Assembly: GCF_003515685.1 (NCBI RefSeq)
Contig: NZ_QWEG01000011.1
Location: 160,442 to 224,441, forward strand
Source: Neobacillus notoginsengisoli
GTDB taxonomy: Bacteria; Bacillota; Bacilli; Bacillales; Cytobacillaceae
DNA length: 64,000 nt
Direction: 5' to 3'
How positions within the stretch are numbered: the first letter of the stretch is position 1; each line of letters starts with the position of its first letter. The notes beneath the pieces are model-generated. The model did no database searches. It was given only the letters and a program-made list of their open reading frames with translations, and was not told the origin of the DNA. Positions 45,249 to 54,733 of this stretch are shown one piece after another. The translations under genes were made by a program, and so were the position numbers.

Positions 45249-46139
45249 TTCCGCAGCAAGAGGCTCCGGTTCAGGATCAATCCCTGAATGCTCCTGCCTA
45301 TACCATTCAAAGAAAACTTTTGCCAGGAATACAGCATAAACAATTTCTTGAATCATTTTCATCACGACACCACCGAGGCGTTGGTCTTCAATCAGCGACA
45401 ATGTACTAAACATTTCCGGTCCGCTCAGGTCAAGGCCAGCTAGGAGTGACGGCGAAACGCAGAGCTCCATTGATTTGGCCCATAATGCAGGATCGGAATA
45501 CGCCGCATAAAGGGGAGTATTCGTGAAAATAATCAATGCGCATGCTGGAGTAATTAAAATCCCATCCGCAAAAATATAACCTAGCTTCTTTAGGCCTGTC
45601 AAAGTTTGGTGTTCGGGCAATTCTGTCACAATCGGCCACCACATGAACAATGCGAAAATGAAGATACCCGCGGTAAACAAGGCGTGTATAATCAATGATT
45701 GCTTCACAGCATCAAAAATAAATGGGACATGATATAGGGAAAACATCCCGTTAAATACCACAAGCGCGATCAACGGTTTTGTCATAAAGGCAAATATTTT
45801 ATTGATGAGTGGTATTTTTATTACAGCCCGCCATAGCCATGGCGGAATTCCCATAATGAATAATGGGACGACGATCAGATAAAGGGAACCCATCTGAATC
45901 ATGTGGGCGTAAAAAGTAATATGACCGAGTAAATCAAGTGGTGAGCCTTTAACGATATATAACAGAACCATTGATGTGACGAAAAAGGCAATCTGCCTTG
46001 GACGCAATGGCTCGCTGCCCTCAAATTTGCTCCTGTACTTGATCGTCAAAATGAAATAAAGGGCGGTAAATAATGCGATTGAAGTAAAAAAGTACGGGCT
46101 CCAGAGCGCTTTAAATCCAAATATGTCAAGAGTAAGCAC
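45246..46139 (-). CDS. ctaG: Cytochrome c oxidase assembly factor CtaG (caa3 type)
   Basis: 297-residue polytopic membrane protein of the Caa3_CtaG family, needed to form active caa3 oxidase. It is unrelated to the mitochondrial-type CtaG/Cox11. Seven hydrophobic segments are visible. Motifs include HITFYAHMIQMGSLYLIVVPLFI and SLYHVPFIFDAV, and the histidines may handle copper. It is separated from ctaF by a terminator and a repeat-like stretch. Confidence 0.93.
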   Translation of the reverse strand: MLTLDIFGFKALWSPYFFTSIALFTALYFILTIKYRSKFEGSEPLRPRQIAFFVTSMVLLYIVKGSPLDLLGHITFYAHMIQMGSLYLIVVPLFIMGIPPWLWRAVIKIPLINKIFAFMTKPLIALVVFNGMFSLYHVPFIFDAVKQSLIIHALFTAGIFIFALFMWWPIVTELPEHQTLTGLKKLGYIFADGILITPACALIIFTNTPLYAAYSDPALWAKSMELCVSPSLLAGLDLSGPEMFSTLSLIEDQRLGGVVMKMIQEIVYAVFLAKVFFEWYRQEHSGIDPEPEPLAAE

Positions 46140-46230
46140 CGTAACACCACCTCGGAAAAGTTTTCAACCTATTTCATTATAAACGTTGGGAAACGAGTTG
46201 GCAAAGGAAGCTGCCTCCACCTTCCGACCA

Positions 46231-46263
46231 AAAAGAAAATCGGCATTACGCCGATTTTCTTTT
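46231..46263. terminator. Terminator of the ctaCDEF operon
   Basis: Stem AAAAGAAAATCGGC / GCCGATTTTCTTTT with a 5-base loop. The AT-rich outer part gives T runs on both strands. It lies about 90 bases after ctaF. Confidence 0.75.
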
Positions 46264-46354
46264 CTTTGGCTAGCTCCAACGACACTAAATCCAGCCGCTT
46301 TCGCTTTTCTATTGTCCAGCTTCAGCGGCGCTAATCAAGGCCCTTCCGCTTTTC
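46264..46354. repeat. Short repeat-like stretch between ctaF and ctaG
   Basis: Contains two CCGCTTT(C)GCTTTTCT-like blocks and ATTGTCCAGCTTCAGCGGCGCT. From memory these resemble the bcr1-type and related intergenic repeats of Bacillus. Only one copy is in this window, so repetitiveness is not shown here. Confidence 0.35.
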
Positions 46355-46687
46355 TTACCACCAAACAATTTTCATAAAAGCCCAAATTGTAATTAGCCCA
46401 ATTAGCAATCCTGTAAACAGGAATATGGTCGGGGCTTCATGGCCTTTATGGCTCATGTGCATGAAATAGAATAATTGGAAAATCACCTGCACTGAAGCAA
46501 GCAGCATGATTAACGGAACCGTGAACCAGCCGGAAAAACCAACTCCTACAGCCCCAAACGCAATAAATGTCAGGAATAGCATCATTGAGAAGGAGATGAT
46601 TTGATATCGCATCTCTTCCTTGCTTTTTCGCAGTCGGTATGCCAGATTCACTTTTGGGTTCCCTGAGTTCAAATTTTGATTCGCCAT
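46355..46687 (-). CDS. ctaF: Cytochrome caa3 oxidase subunit IV
   Basis: 110-residue COX4/prokaryotic subunit IV with three transmembrane helices (about 30-50, 53-75, 85-108); the conserved pattern VQVIFQLFYFMHMSHKG is present. It supports assembly and stability of the oxidase. It starts four bases after the ctaE stop codon. Confidence 0.95.
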   Translation of the reverse strand: MANQNLNSGNPKVNLAYRLRKSKEEMRYQIISFSMMLFLTFIAFGAVGVGFSGWFTVPLIMLLASVQVIFQLFYFMHMSHKGHEAPTIFLFTGLLIGLITIWAFMKIVWW

Positions 46688-46691
46688 CAGT

Positions 46692-47321
46692 TTATCCCAC
46701 CATTCCCATTAAATAAACCACTGTGAAAATGAAGACCCACACTACGTCAATAAAGTGCCAGTAAAGGCTCGCAAGATAAAACTTAGGTGCGTTGTACAAG
46801 TTCAGGCCGCGCTTAGCATTACGGACCATTAAAGCGATAATCCAGACAAGCCCGAAGATAACGTGAGCTCCATGGAATCCAACTAACGTATAAAACGCGG
46901 ATCCAAAAGCAGAGCCTGTGAACTTATGATTGTATTCAGTGACGTAATGGTTAAACTCATAAATTTCAAGACAGAGGAAACTTAGGCCAAGTGCTACAGT
47001 CACACCAAGCCAAAGCATCATTTTCCTGTGATTGAAATTTTTCATTTGGTAAATGGCATATACGCTTGTCAGCGAGCTAGTTAATAGAAGCATCGTCGCG
47101 ACAAATGTAAGCGGCAAATCATAAAGATCCTTTGCCAGTGCATGCGTATTATCAGGTACTTTATCCTTTAAAGCAAGATACGTTGCAAACAAGGAAGCGA
47201 ACAATACCGTTTCCCCGCCAAGGAATAGCCAAAACCCCAGAAACTTGTTTTTCCCTTCAAGTGTCGCTTTTTCAGGCAGGGCAGGCCATGTTTCAAACGT
47301 CATTTTTTCTTCAGTTTGCAT
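46692..47321 (-). CDS. ctaE: Cytochrome caa3 oxidase subunit III
   Basis: 209 residues, five transmembrane helices, as usual for Bacillus CtaE. Motifs KNKFLGFWLFLGGETVLFASLF and LVGFHGAHVIFGLVWII are present, and YWHFIDVVWVFIF is at the C-terminus. The start codon overlaps the ctaD stop codon (TAATG). Confidence 0.97.
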   Translation of the reverse strand: MQTEEKMTFETWPALPEKATLEGKNKFLGFWLFLGGETVLFASLFATYLALKDKVPDNTHALAKDLYDLPLTFVATMLLLTSSLTSVYAIYQMKNFNHRKMMLWLGVTVALGLSFLCLEIYEFNHYVTEYNHKFTGSAFGSAFYTLVGFHGAHVIFGLVWIIALMVRNAKRGLNLYNAPKFYLASLYWHFIDVVWVFIFTVVYLMGMVG

Positions 47322-49189
47322 TATGCCTTAACCCCCTTGTCAACATCGTCAATCAAGTCCTCTTTATGGATGTGGTACCCATGATCATCCTTGACTGAAC
47401 GGAAAATCATCGCTCCGAAGGAAATCAGAAGGCCCAGTATCAAGACGGATAACATCCATTTGTGTTCCATTTGGTACATTGCACCGAATGCGGCAACGAA
47501 AAATCCGAATGAAATCACAACCGGGACAAAGGAAGAGTTCGGCATATGAATATCCCCTATTGGCTCAGCAGGTATCATACCCTTTTTACCTTCCATTTTT
47601 TCAAGCCAAAGTGCATCCAACCCACGAACGAGCGGTAACTGCTTAAAGTTATAAAACGGAGGCGGTGAAGAGATGGCCCATTCCAGAGTCCTTCCGTCTT
47701 CCCAAGGGTCGTTTCCAACTTTTTCGTTCCGGACAGTTGTCCTAACAATATTGGTTAAAAGAACGATTACGCCCGCTGCCATGAAAAATGCCCCTATAGA
47801 ACTTATCAGGTTTCCAGTTGCGAGGCCCTGGCCAGGTAAAAACGTGAAAATACGGCGTGGCATTCCCATCAGCCCCAGGAAGTGCTGGATGAAGAATGTC
47901 AAATGAAATCCTATAAAGAACAACCAGAATTCAATTTTTCCGAGTGTTTCACTCAGCATCGTTCCGAATATCTTCGGCCAGTATAGGTGGGTTCCTGCAA
48001 TAAGAGCGAACACTACCCCGCCTACAATGACATAGTGGAAGTGCGCAACAACGAAATACGTATCATGGTACTGATAATCCATGGGAGCGGATGCAAGCAT
48101 AATGCCAGTAACGCCACCCATGATAAATGATGGAATAAACGCAACCGCCCAATACATTGGGGTCGTAAATTTGATGCTTCCTCCCCACATCGTAAACAGC
48201 CAGTTGAAGATCTTGATTCCTGTCGGTACCGCGATCGCCATCGTTGCTACAGCAAAAATTGCATTGGCAATCGGGCCGAGCCCGGTCGTAAACATATGGT
48301 GGGCCCATACCATGAAGCCTAGGAAGCCGATTAAGACAGTCGCAAAAACCATCGATGAATACCCGAACAGGCGCTTTCTCGAGAATATACTGAAAATTTC
48401 CGAGAAGATCCCAAACGCCGGTAAAATAAGAATATAAACTTCAGGGTGTCCGAATATCCAGAATAAATGCTCGTAAATAACTGTGTTTCCTCCAGCGGCA
48501 ACATTAAAGAAATTTGCGCCGAACATCCGGTCGAACATCAGTAATGTCAAACCGACTGTAAGTGGAGGGAATGCAAAGAGAATAAGTGCTGACGCGACAA
48601 ATGTCGTCCAGGTAAAGAGTGGCAGTCTCATGTATGTCATACCTGGCGCCCGCATGTTAATAATCGTTACCAGAAAGTTAATCCCGGCCATCAGCGTCCC
48701 AAAACCTGATATTTGCAGGCCGAGTATATAAAAATCAACTCCATGGCCCCCGCTATGGATGGCCAAGGACGCATAAGACGTCCAGCCCGCATCAGGAGCA
48801 CCGCCGAAGAACCAAGAAAGGTTCAGGAAAAGTCCCCCGAAGAAGAAAAGCCAAAATCCAAGCGCGTTTACGAACGGAAATGCCACGTCGCGCGCTCCAA
48901 TTTGCAAAGGTACGATCGCATTCATGAATCCAAATAATAATGGCATGGCCGCAAGAAATATCATCGTCGTTCCATGCATTGTCATTATTTCATTAAAAGA
49001 ACCCGCTGAAACAAAGTTATTATCGGGCTTGATTAGCTGGATACGGATAAACATTGCTTCCAGGCCGCCGAGGATAAAGAAAAATCCGCCGGCGAGTAAA
49101 TATAGAATTCCAATTTTTTTATGGTCGACAGTCGTTAAATAGTCCCATAAAACTGCTCCGAATCCTCTTTTTTGAGCATAGGTACTCAC
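47321..49189 (-). CDS. ctaD: Cytochrome caa3 oxidase subunit I
   Basis: Catalytic heme-copper subunit of 622 residues with about 14 helices. Visible are the low-spin heme ligand region IMTMHGTTMIFLAAMP, the CuB/Tyr motif FWIFGHPEVYILILP, the HHMFTTGL histidine pair and HFHYVIVGGVVFA for the heme a3/a ligands. It reduces O2 to water and pumps protons. The C-terminal hydrophobic extension is typical of Bacillus caa3. Confidence 0.98.
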   Translation of the reverse strand: MSTYAQKRGFGAVLWDYLTTVDHKKIGILYLLAGGFFFILGGLEAMFIRIQLIKPDNNFVSAGSFNEIMTMHGTTMIFLAAMPLLFGFMNAIVPLQIGARDVAFPFVNALGFWLFFFGGLFLNLSWFFGGAPDAGWTSYASLAIHSGGHGVDFYILGLQISGFGTLMAGINFLVTIINMRAPGMTYMRLPLFTWTTFVASALILFAFPPLTVGLTLLMFDRMFGANFFNVAAGGNTVIYEHLFWIFGHPEVYILILPAFGIFSEIFSIFSRKRLFGYSSMVFATVLIGFLGFMVWAHHMFTTGLGPIANAIFAVATMAIAVPTGIKIFNWLFTMWGGSIKFTTPMYWAVAFIPSFIMGGVTGIMLASAPMDYQYHDTYFVVAHFHYVIVGGVVFALIAGTHLYWPKIFGTMLSETLGKIEFWLFFIGFHLTFFIQHFLGLMGMPRRIFTFLPGQGLATGNLISSIGAFFMAAGVIVLLTNIVRTTVRNEKVGNDPWEDGRTLEWAISSPPPFYNFKQLPLVRGLDALWLEKMEGKKGMIPAEPIGDIHMPNSSFVPVVISFGFFVAAFGAMYQMEHKWMLSVLILGLLISFGAMIFRSVKDDHGYHIHKEDLIDDVDKGVKA

Positions 49190-49217
49190 AGTTTTACCTC
49201 CCTTTCACCCATCCCGG

Positions 49218-50288
49218 TTATTCTTGGACTTTCAATCCCATCAAATAAGCTGCCACTTGGTCAAGCTGCTCTTCTGACAGATGGCCAAATCCAGGCATAG
49301 TTGATCCGGGTTTGTACTTATCAGGCTCTTTAATCCAGTTTTTCAAGTTCTTTTCATCATTTTTCAAAATACCGCCCACATAATCACGTTCACCAAAGTT
49401 GGTCAAGTTAGGGCCTTGCCTTGCCGCTTCCGGAGTCGTATTTGCCGGAGTCACAGCATGACAGCCGATACAGCTGTTATTGAAGATTTCCTGCCCGGCC
49501 TGCGCGTCAGCTGTTGCCGGTTTTGCTGGATCCTTAACGGCCTGCATATCCTTTACCCATTTGTCAAAGTCAGCCCGTGATACAGCCTTCACTTTGAAAT
49601 CCATCAGAGCATGGGAAGGACCGCATAACTCAGCACATTTCCCATAGAAAACATTCCCGGCTTCTTCTGCTTTTTTACTGTCAAATACAAGCCACATTTT
49701 GTTTATCGTGTCTGTATTTGTATCCATTTTTCCGCCAACAGGTGGAATCCAGAAAGAGTGCTTAACGTCGGAGCCTTTGAGGTTAAAATAAACCTTCTCA
49801 TCTGTCGGAACAACAAGCTCTTGGCTCGTTACGATTTTCTGGTCTGGATATTCAAATTCCCACCAGTAAAGGCTTGCACGGACATTCACTACGAGGACAT
49901 CCCGTGTACCATCTTTGTTCTTTTTATCCATCGGCGACACATCCGCCAGATCAAACGTTGCTGTAACTGTTGGTACCGCTAAAATAAGCAGTAGGAAAAT
50001 CGGAATGACCGTCCAAATGATTTCCATCATATGGTTGCCTTCCACCTGTTTCGGAATTTCATCATCCGATTTCCGGCGAAATCTAAACAGGACAATGATA
50101 AAGATTACAACGACTACAAGAATAACAAAAACCATAATTCCAGTGCTGAGCTTCATCAGCCAGTATTGCTTTTCGGCAACTTCCCCCGCTGGACGGAGTG
50201 CTGACAGATATGGCTCTCCACAGCCGGAGAGTATGAACGCCAGGGCTGTCAGCAAAGACATGAGACGCCATTTCGCAAGCCTTTTCAT
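49218..50288 (-). CDS. ctaC: Cytochrome caa3 oxidase subunit II with fused cytochrome c
   Basis: 356 residues. Lipobox LSGC with lipid-modified C23, two transmembrane helices (about 45-70 and 90-112), then the CuA domain with H177, C218, E220, C222, H226 and M229 (GKCAELCGPSHALM), and a C-terminal class I cytochrome c domain with C273-IG-C276-H277. It accepts electrons directly through its own heme c. First gene of ctaCDEF, 88 bases after ctaB. Confidence 0.98.
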   Translation of the reverse strand: MKRLAKWRLMSLLTALAFILSGCGEPYLSALRPAGEVAEKQYWLMKLSTGIMVFVILVVVVIFIIVLFRFRRKSDDEIPKQVEGNHMMEIIWTVIPIFLLLILAVPTVTATFDLADVSPMDKKNKDGTRDVLVVNVRASLYWWEFEYPDQKIVTSQELVVPTDEKVYFNLKGSDVKHSFWIPPVGGKMDTNTDTINKMWLVFDSKKAEEAGNVFYGKCAELCGPSHALMDFKVKAVSRADFDKWVKDMQAVKDPAKPATADAQAGQEIFNNSCIGCHAVTPANTTPEAARQGPNLTNFGERDYVGGILKNDEKNLKNWIKEPDKYKPGSTMPGFGHLSEEQLDQVAAYLMGLKVQE

Positions 50289-50376
50289 AGCTTAATCTTA
50301 CCCCTCTTTCCATTAAAGTCTTAAGTGTTTGTGTTCGCATCCCAACTGCCGAAGCAGAAGGGCCATCCTGGGCAAA

Positions 50377-51294
50377 TTAGATGAATGAGAAAATGACCAT
50401 TGAAACAAAAATAATTGTCATGTATTGCAAGGAATACACAAACATCCTCTTTGCCCATTGCATTTCATCTTTGTTTCTATATCCATAAATCCCCAATGCC
50501 AGCCAACCCAGATTTAAAATGGTTGCCAGTATCAGGAATGGGATCCCAAGAGATTTTAAGAAAAACGGAATTGGCAACAAAGCTGCAACCCAGATGATAA
50601 TGGACAGCTTCGTCCTTTTCAGGCCTTTTACAACAGGAAGCATCGGAACGCCTGCGGCCCTGTATTCTTCCACCCTCCGCATGGCAAGGGCATAAAAATG
50701 GGGGGGCTGCCAAATGAACATAAGTGCAAAAAGCGCCCAAGCCATTGGGTCCAGATTCCCATCAATTGCTGCCCAGCCAATAAGGGGGGGCACAGCTCCA
50801 GAAATACTGCCTACAATCGTATTTGAAACGTATTGCCGTTTAGACCACATCGTGTAAAGGACGACATAGCTGAAAACGCCAATGATACCAATCACTGCCG
50901 CTGTAATAGTGGTCATGAAAAGAAATATGGTCCCTGCTGCGATTAATGCAATTCCCAGCCATAATGCCACCCGGGGCTGAACTCTCCCGCTTACAGTCGG
51001 CCTGCTTTTTGTTCTTTCCATATACGGATCAATATCACGGTCATAATAATTGTTGATGCTGCATGAACCAGCAATAATGAGTGAAGAACCCGCAAGCGTA
51101 AAGAATACTAAATCAAGATTCTCAAGAAACCTCAGACCGGTAAAATGTAATGCCAGCCATAATCCTGTAAAAGTTGTAATTAGATTCGAATTCACTATCC
51201 CTACTTTTATTAAAGCTAGAAAATCCTGCCATGGAGTTGTTTCATCCAAACGGATTGCCCCAATGCTTTCATTAACAGACTTCGGATTGGACAT
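50377..51294 (-). CDS. ctaB: Protoheme IX farnesyltransferase (heme O synthase)
   Basis: UbiA-type membrane prenyltransferase that makes heme O from heme B. It has 305 residues and about nine helices. The Asp-rich motif [19 protein letters not shown] binds the prenyl diphosphate, and a second lies at [14 protein letters not shown]. It precedes ctaC and is divergent from ctaA. AAGGGAGG site before ATG at 51294. Confidence 0.97.
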   Translation of the reverse strand: MSNPKSVNESIGAIRLDETTPWQDFLALIKVGIVNSNLITTFTGLWLALHFTGLRFLENLDLVFFTLAGSSLIIAGSCSINNYYDRDIDPYMERTKSRPTVSGRVQPRVALWLGIALIAAGTIFLFMTTITAAVIGIIGVFSYVVLYTMWSKRQYVSNTIVGSISGAVPPLIGWAAIDGNLDPMAWALFALMFIWQPPHFYALAMRRVEEYRAAGVPMLPVVKGLKRTKLSIIIWVAALLPIPFFLKSLGIPFLILATILNLGWLALGIYGYRNKDEMQWAKRMFVYSLQYMTIIFVSMVIFSFI

Positions 51295-51941
51295 TCCTGT
51301 TCCTCCCTTTTTCGTCCGAATAACCGAAATGAGATAATATTCTTCATTCTGGTTACGGTGTTAGCGCGAATAACTTTTTTCTCTCTTATCGCAATTATTT
51401 TACACTATGAAGATGTTGCTAATTATATAAGAAAATAGTAATTGCTTTCTCTGTATATTAAATCACACTTCAAGTCTTTTTTGTGAACTTTTTTTGAAAT
51501 TAATGTGACTTTTTTTGACACACCTTCGGTTTTCATAATTTTTCAAGTTTTAGTAAATCCATAAATAGGTTACTATATAGAAGACAGTGTTAAGTCCCTC
51601 GCTGGTTATGTTCTTAGAGTGAATAATCTTCCTTTTCCCAATTCCCAATTTTTAGATTATTATATATTAATATAATATTAATCAAGGCTGAAATTATTGT
51701 TAGAAAACTCATTTCATTCTTTTGCCCTAGAATTCCCCCCATGGAGTTCCACCATCTTGCCTAAAAGGGAAATTTGAGTGTGAGTCTTCTTTTGACGGGA
51801 CATTTAATCATGCATGGCTCTGTTCTTTTCTTCCTTTCTCGGCTATTATGTAAAAGGGGCCTTTGCCCCGGCTCCCATTTATTATACTTACAAGTTAATT
51901 TTATGACAAATTATTGAACTTTGAATTAAGAGGTGAATATT
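51295..51941. promoter_or_regulatory. Divergent ctaB-ctaA control region (647 bases)
   Basis: AT-rich and without a credible gene. It contains TTTGTGAAC (51480-51488), one mismatch from the ResD consensus TTTGTGAAT. A related TGTGAC lies 22 bases further on, each followed by seven T and GA. A near-palindrome TAGTAA / TTACTA is near 51550-51575. A -10-like TATACT (51883-51888) lies before ctaA, and GGGGC / GCCCC forms a small hairpin beside it. ResD control of ctaA and ctaB is known in B. subtilis. Confidence 0.4.
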
Positions 51942-52886
51942 TTGCGTCGCTCTTTGAAATGGTTTGCTGTCGCAACAACAATTGGAATGGTATTTATTTT
52001 ACTAGGTGGCGCCCTTGTTACAAAGACAGATTCAGGGATGGGCTGCGGCAGGTCATGGCCGCTATGTAACGGACAATTAGTACCGGATGAAATTACCCCC
52101 GAACTGGTTATTGAACTTGCGCATCGGGTTGTTTCGGGTGCAGTTGGATTTATGGTTCTGATTCTGTCCATTTGGGCATGGAAGGCTATCGGACATATCA
52201 GGGAAACTAAATTTTTGGCAGCCCTGTCGTTTGCTTTTTTGCTTCTGCAAGGGTTGATTGGTGCCGCAGCTGTTGTCTGGGGCCAATCTGATTTTGTCCT
52301 GGCTCTCCATTTTGGGATATCACTTATCTCTTTTGCGTCTGTATTCCTGTTAACTCTGCTTATTTTTGAGATTGATAAGAAATTTGACGCTGAAAAGCTG
52401 ATAATTGATCACAAAATGAAATCTCACATCATTTGGCTAACAATTTACAGCTATATCGTCATTTACACAGGGGCTCTTGTCAGGCATATGAACGCAAGCC
52501 TTGTTTGTCCGGATTGGCCACTCTGCTCAAATTCAGTTTTTGGCCTGCCTGATAATATTTATGAGTGGGTGCAGATGGGACACAGGGCAGCCGCGGGTCT
52601 TATCTTCATATGGGTAGCCTACTTAGCATGGCTTGCCGCAAAGCAATATAAACACGAAAAAGTACTTTACTGGGGCTGGATGATTTCATTAATCCTTGTA
52701 TCACTCCAGGTCATTGCCGGGGCGCTCGTCATTTTTACTAGACTGAATATATACATTGCTTTATCACACGCTTTTTTCATAACTTGCTTGTTCGGCATGT
52801 TTAGCTATTTCCTCCTTCTAGTCTACCGAAGCAAAGGAAAGTCTATTACACCAAAACAGTCCACCAACCTGGACAAGGGTATGTAA
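51942..52886 (+). CDS. ctaA: Heme A synthase
   Basis: Converts heme O to heme A by oxidising the C8 methyl group. TTG at 51942, with AGAGGTG six bases upstream, gives 314 residues; a GTG at 51933 in the same frame overlaps the ribosome binding site. Eight helices in two four-helix halves. Conserved cysteine pairs CGRSWPLC and CPDWPLC and histidines in [25 protein letters not shown] and ALSHAFF are present. Confidence 0.97.
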   Translation: MRRSLKWFAVATTIGMVFILLGGALVTKTDSGMGCGRSWPLCNGQLVPDEITPELVIELAHRVVSGAVGFMVLILSIWAWKAIGHIRETKFLAALSFAFLLLQGLIGAAAVVWGQSDFVLALHFGISLISFASVFLLTLLIFEIDKKFDAEKLIIDHKMKSHIIWLTIYSYIVIYTGALVRHMNASLVCPDWPLCSNSVFGLPDNIYEWVQMGHRAAAGLIFIWVAYLAWLAAKQYKHEKVLYWGWMISLILVSLQVIAGALVIFTRLNIYIALSHAFFITCLFGMFSYFLLLVYRSKGKSITPKQSTNLDKGM

Positions 52887-52904
52887 GCAATTTTAATCTC
52901 AACA

Positions 52905-52939
52905 TAAAAAAAGATGCCTTGTTTCAGGCATCTTTTTTG
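52905..52939. terminator. Bidirectional terminator between ctaA and ftsW
   Basis: Stem AAAAAAGATGCC / GGCATCTTTTTT with an 8-base loop and T runs on both strands. ctaA and ftsW converge here; pycA, which separates them in B. subtilis, is absent. Confidence 0.93.
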
Positions 52940-52953
52940 TATGAATTTGTTAC

Positions 52954-54153
52954 TTATCGTCTTGCTCGTATTGGTTCCCTTGCGAGTGTCGCGGGTGGAC
53001 TTTCCGCCTTTTTCGTTTTGTAGTTTTGCTCATAATTGGCAAACATCGATACATTCACCAATATACCGGCTGCAACCGCCAATTGGATAAGCGATGATCC
53101 TCCATAACTGACAAACGGTAGAGGCACACCTGTTAAGGGAATGACCCCGGAGACACCCGCCAAGTTAACAATGGATTGAATCCCAATCATGCTGGATATC
53201 CCCAAGGCAAGCAGACTCCCAAAAGGATCCTTACACTTTAGCCCAATATGGATGCCTCGAAGCACGATAAAGCCAAGACAGATAATAACGAAGGCAACCC
53301 CTATCAACCCTAACTCCTCGGCGATGACTGCAATGATAAAGTCAGTGTGGGACTCGGGAAGATATCCAAGTTTTTGGACACCCTTTCCAAGACCAAGCCC
53401 TGTTATGCCCCCTGATCCTATTGCCAGCAAGGAGTTTGACAAGTGGAATCCTTCGTTCAGGACATCTCTGAACGGATCCTCAAGAACAGTGAACCTACTC
53501 ATTCTTACTTCAGAAAAAATTTTTTCCTGCAGGAAAAAACTAATAATACCACCAGCTATTCCTCCCATGGCAATAAGCTTGAAAATATTTTTCCCATTCA
53601 TGCCTGATGATAGAATAATGGAAACTGCAATCAAAAGGATCAGTCCCGCCGTCCCAAAGTCAGGCTGCAAAAGAATGAGGCCACTTATTAATATAAGGTA
53701 AATCAAAGGGGGGACTACCCCGCGGTTAAACTCATTTATATAATTTTGTTTTTTGGCGTAAACTGCTGATAAATAAATAATGACGGCTAATTTGGCGAAT
53801 TCGGATGGCTGGATACTTATTCCGCCAATCTCATACCAGCTTTGCGCATTACCTGCTACTTTCCCAAATACAAATATACCGCCGAGACCTAAGAGCGACA
53901 AGATGACCATCGGGACAAGCATTTTTGTGCTTTTCATAATTTTATAAGGAAAGCCTGCAAAAAATGCAAAGATTCCCGCAGCCACAATCAGAAACATTTT
54001 CTGTTTTTGAAAAAAATGGTCCGGGGCAACGTGATATCGCTGGACCGCAAATGCCATACTCGCACTATAGACCATGACTAGCCCAAAAATGGACAGAACA
54101 ATCATCACTGCTATTAATGAAAAATCGTATGATTTTAATATTTTTTTCAGCAT
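52954..54153 (-). CDS. ftsW: Cell division SEDS glycosyltransferase FtsW
   Basis: Polytopic peptidoglycan polymerase of the divisome, the partner of PBP2B. It has 399 residues and about ten helices. Signatures IQPSEFAKLAVIIYLS and GVPLPFVSYGGSSL are present, and a basic tail (REPIRARR) ends the protein. It was assigned FtsW (YlaO) rather than RodA by its position beside ylaN and ctaA. Confidence 0.95.
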   Translation of the reverse strand: MLKKILKSYDFSLIAVMIVLSIFGLVMVYSASMAFAVQRYHVAPDHFFQKQKMFLIVAAGIFAFFAGFPYKIMKSTKMLVPMVILSLLGLGGIFVFGKVAGNAQSWYEIGGISIQPSEFAKLAVIIYLSAVYAKKQNYINEFNRGVVPPLIYLILISGLILLQPDFGTAGLILLIAVSIILSSGMNGKNIFKLIAMGGIAGGIISFFLQEKIFSEVRMSRFTVLEDPFRDVLNEGFHLSNSLLAIGSGGITGLGLGKGVQKLGYLPESHTDFIIAVIAEELGLIGVAFVIICLGFIVLRGIHIGLKCKDPFGSLLALGISSMIGIQSIVNLAGVSGVIPLTGVPLPFVSYGGSSLIQLAVAAGILVNVSMFANYEQNYKTKKAESPPATLAREPIRARR

Positions 54154-54233
54154 GGCAATTCCCCGATTCCTTAATGAATGATTCTATTATAAATGATAAT
54201 GGGTTTCTTAGGTGCAAAAAACGCATTTTTGAT
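54154..54233. other. Upstream region of ftsW, left of the repeat
   Basis: 80 AT-rich bases between ftsW and the repeat. This should hold the ftsW promoter unless it lies within the repeat. No clear -35/-10 pair was found. Confidence 0.3.
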
Positions 54234-54625
54234 ATATAGGTTGAACTAGAGTTTTCTTTTCAAGGTGAATCTTGGTTGATTTTCGCTTCACAAAGGAAAG
54301 CTTCTGAGGTTAATCATCGCAGGGACACAAAGGGAAAGCGCCCTTGAATAATCACCGCAGAGACAGGCGTTCTTTGCCTGTCTCGAGGCGGTTTTTGCCT
54401 GTCACGAGGCGCTTCGCTTTCCGCGGGGCGTCAGTGGAGCCTCCTCGGCGCTTTGGCGCCTGCGGGGTCTCCACCTTGCCGCCACATCCCGCAGGACAAA
54501 CAGCTTCTTCGAATAGGCTTTGCACGAAGAAAATGCGAAAGCATTTTCGAGGAGTCTTCGTGCCTTCAGCTTCAATCAACCTGCTTCCTTGACTAATTTG
54601 TATAAAATTTAAGTTCAACCTATAT
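54234..54625. repeat. 392 bp intergenic repeat with 14 bp terminal inverted repeats, copy 2
   Basis: Bounded by ATATAGGTTGAACT (54234-54247) and AGTTCAACCTATAT (54612-54625), exact reverse complements. It is a relative of copy 1 (30882-31270), in the same orientation, with shared blocks such as TTGATTTTCGCTTCACAAAG, TTAATCATCGCAGGGACA, GGCGTCAGTGGAGCCTCC, GGGTCTCCACCTTGCCGCC, CCGCAGGACAAACAGCTTC and TTCGAGGAGTCTTCGTGCC. Internal insertions and deletions differ between copies: the hairpin GACAGGC / GCCTGTC occurs in varied form. ORFs running through it are products of its GC-rich sequence. Confidence 0.8.
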
Positions 54626-54694
54626 GGTTGATCATAATAAAATGATTACCCCAAAATTGTGATGAACAATTAAATTTAAAAAGTGGCTTAAAAA

Positions 54695-54732
54695 TAACAA
54701 AACCCAAACAAGTTCAGTGTTTGGGTTTATAC
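54695..54732 (-). terminator. Rho-independent terminator after ylaN
   Basis: Stem AAACCCAAACA / TGTTTGGGTTT with a 7-base loop; the tail on the minus strand is TTTTGTTATTTTT. Confidence 0.85.
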
Positions 54733-54733
54733 C

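Noticed and set aside
54344..54618. Two ORFs of 82 and 88 codons inside the repeat
   Set aside because: They arise from the GC-rich repeat sequence and have low-complexity Arg/Pro/Gly composition; equivalent frames are not kept in copy 1.
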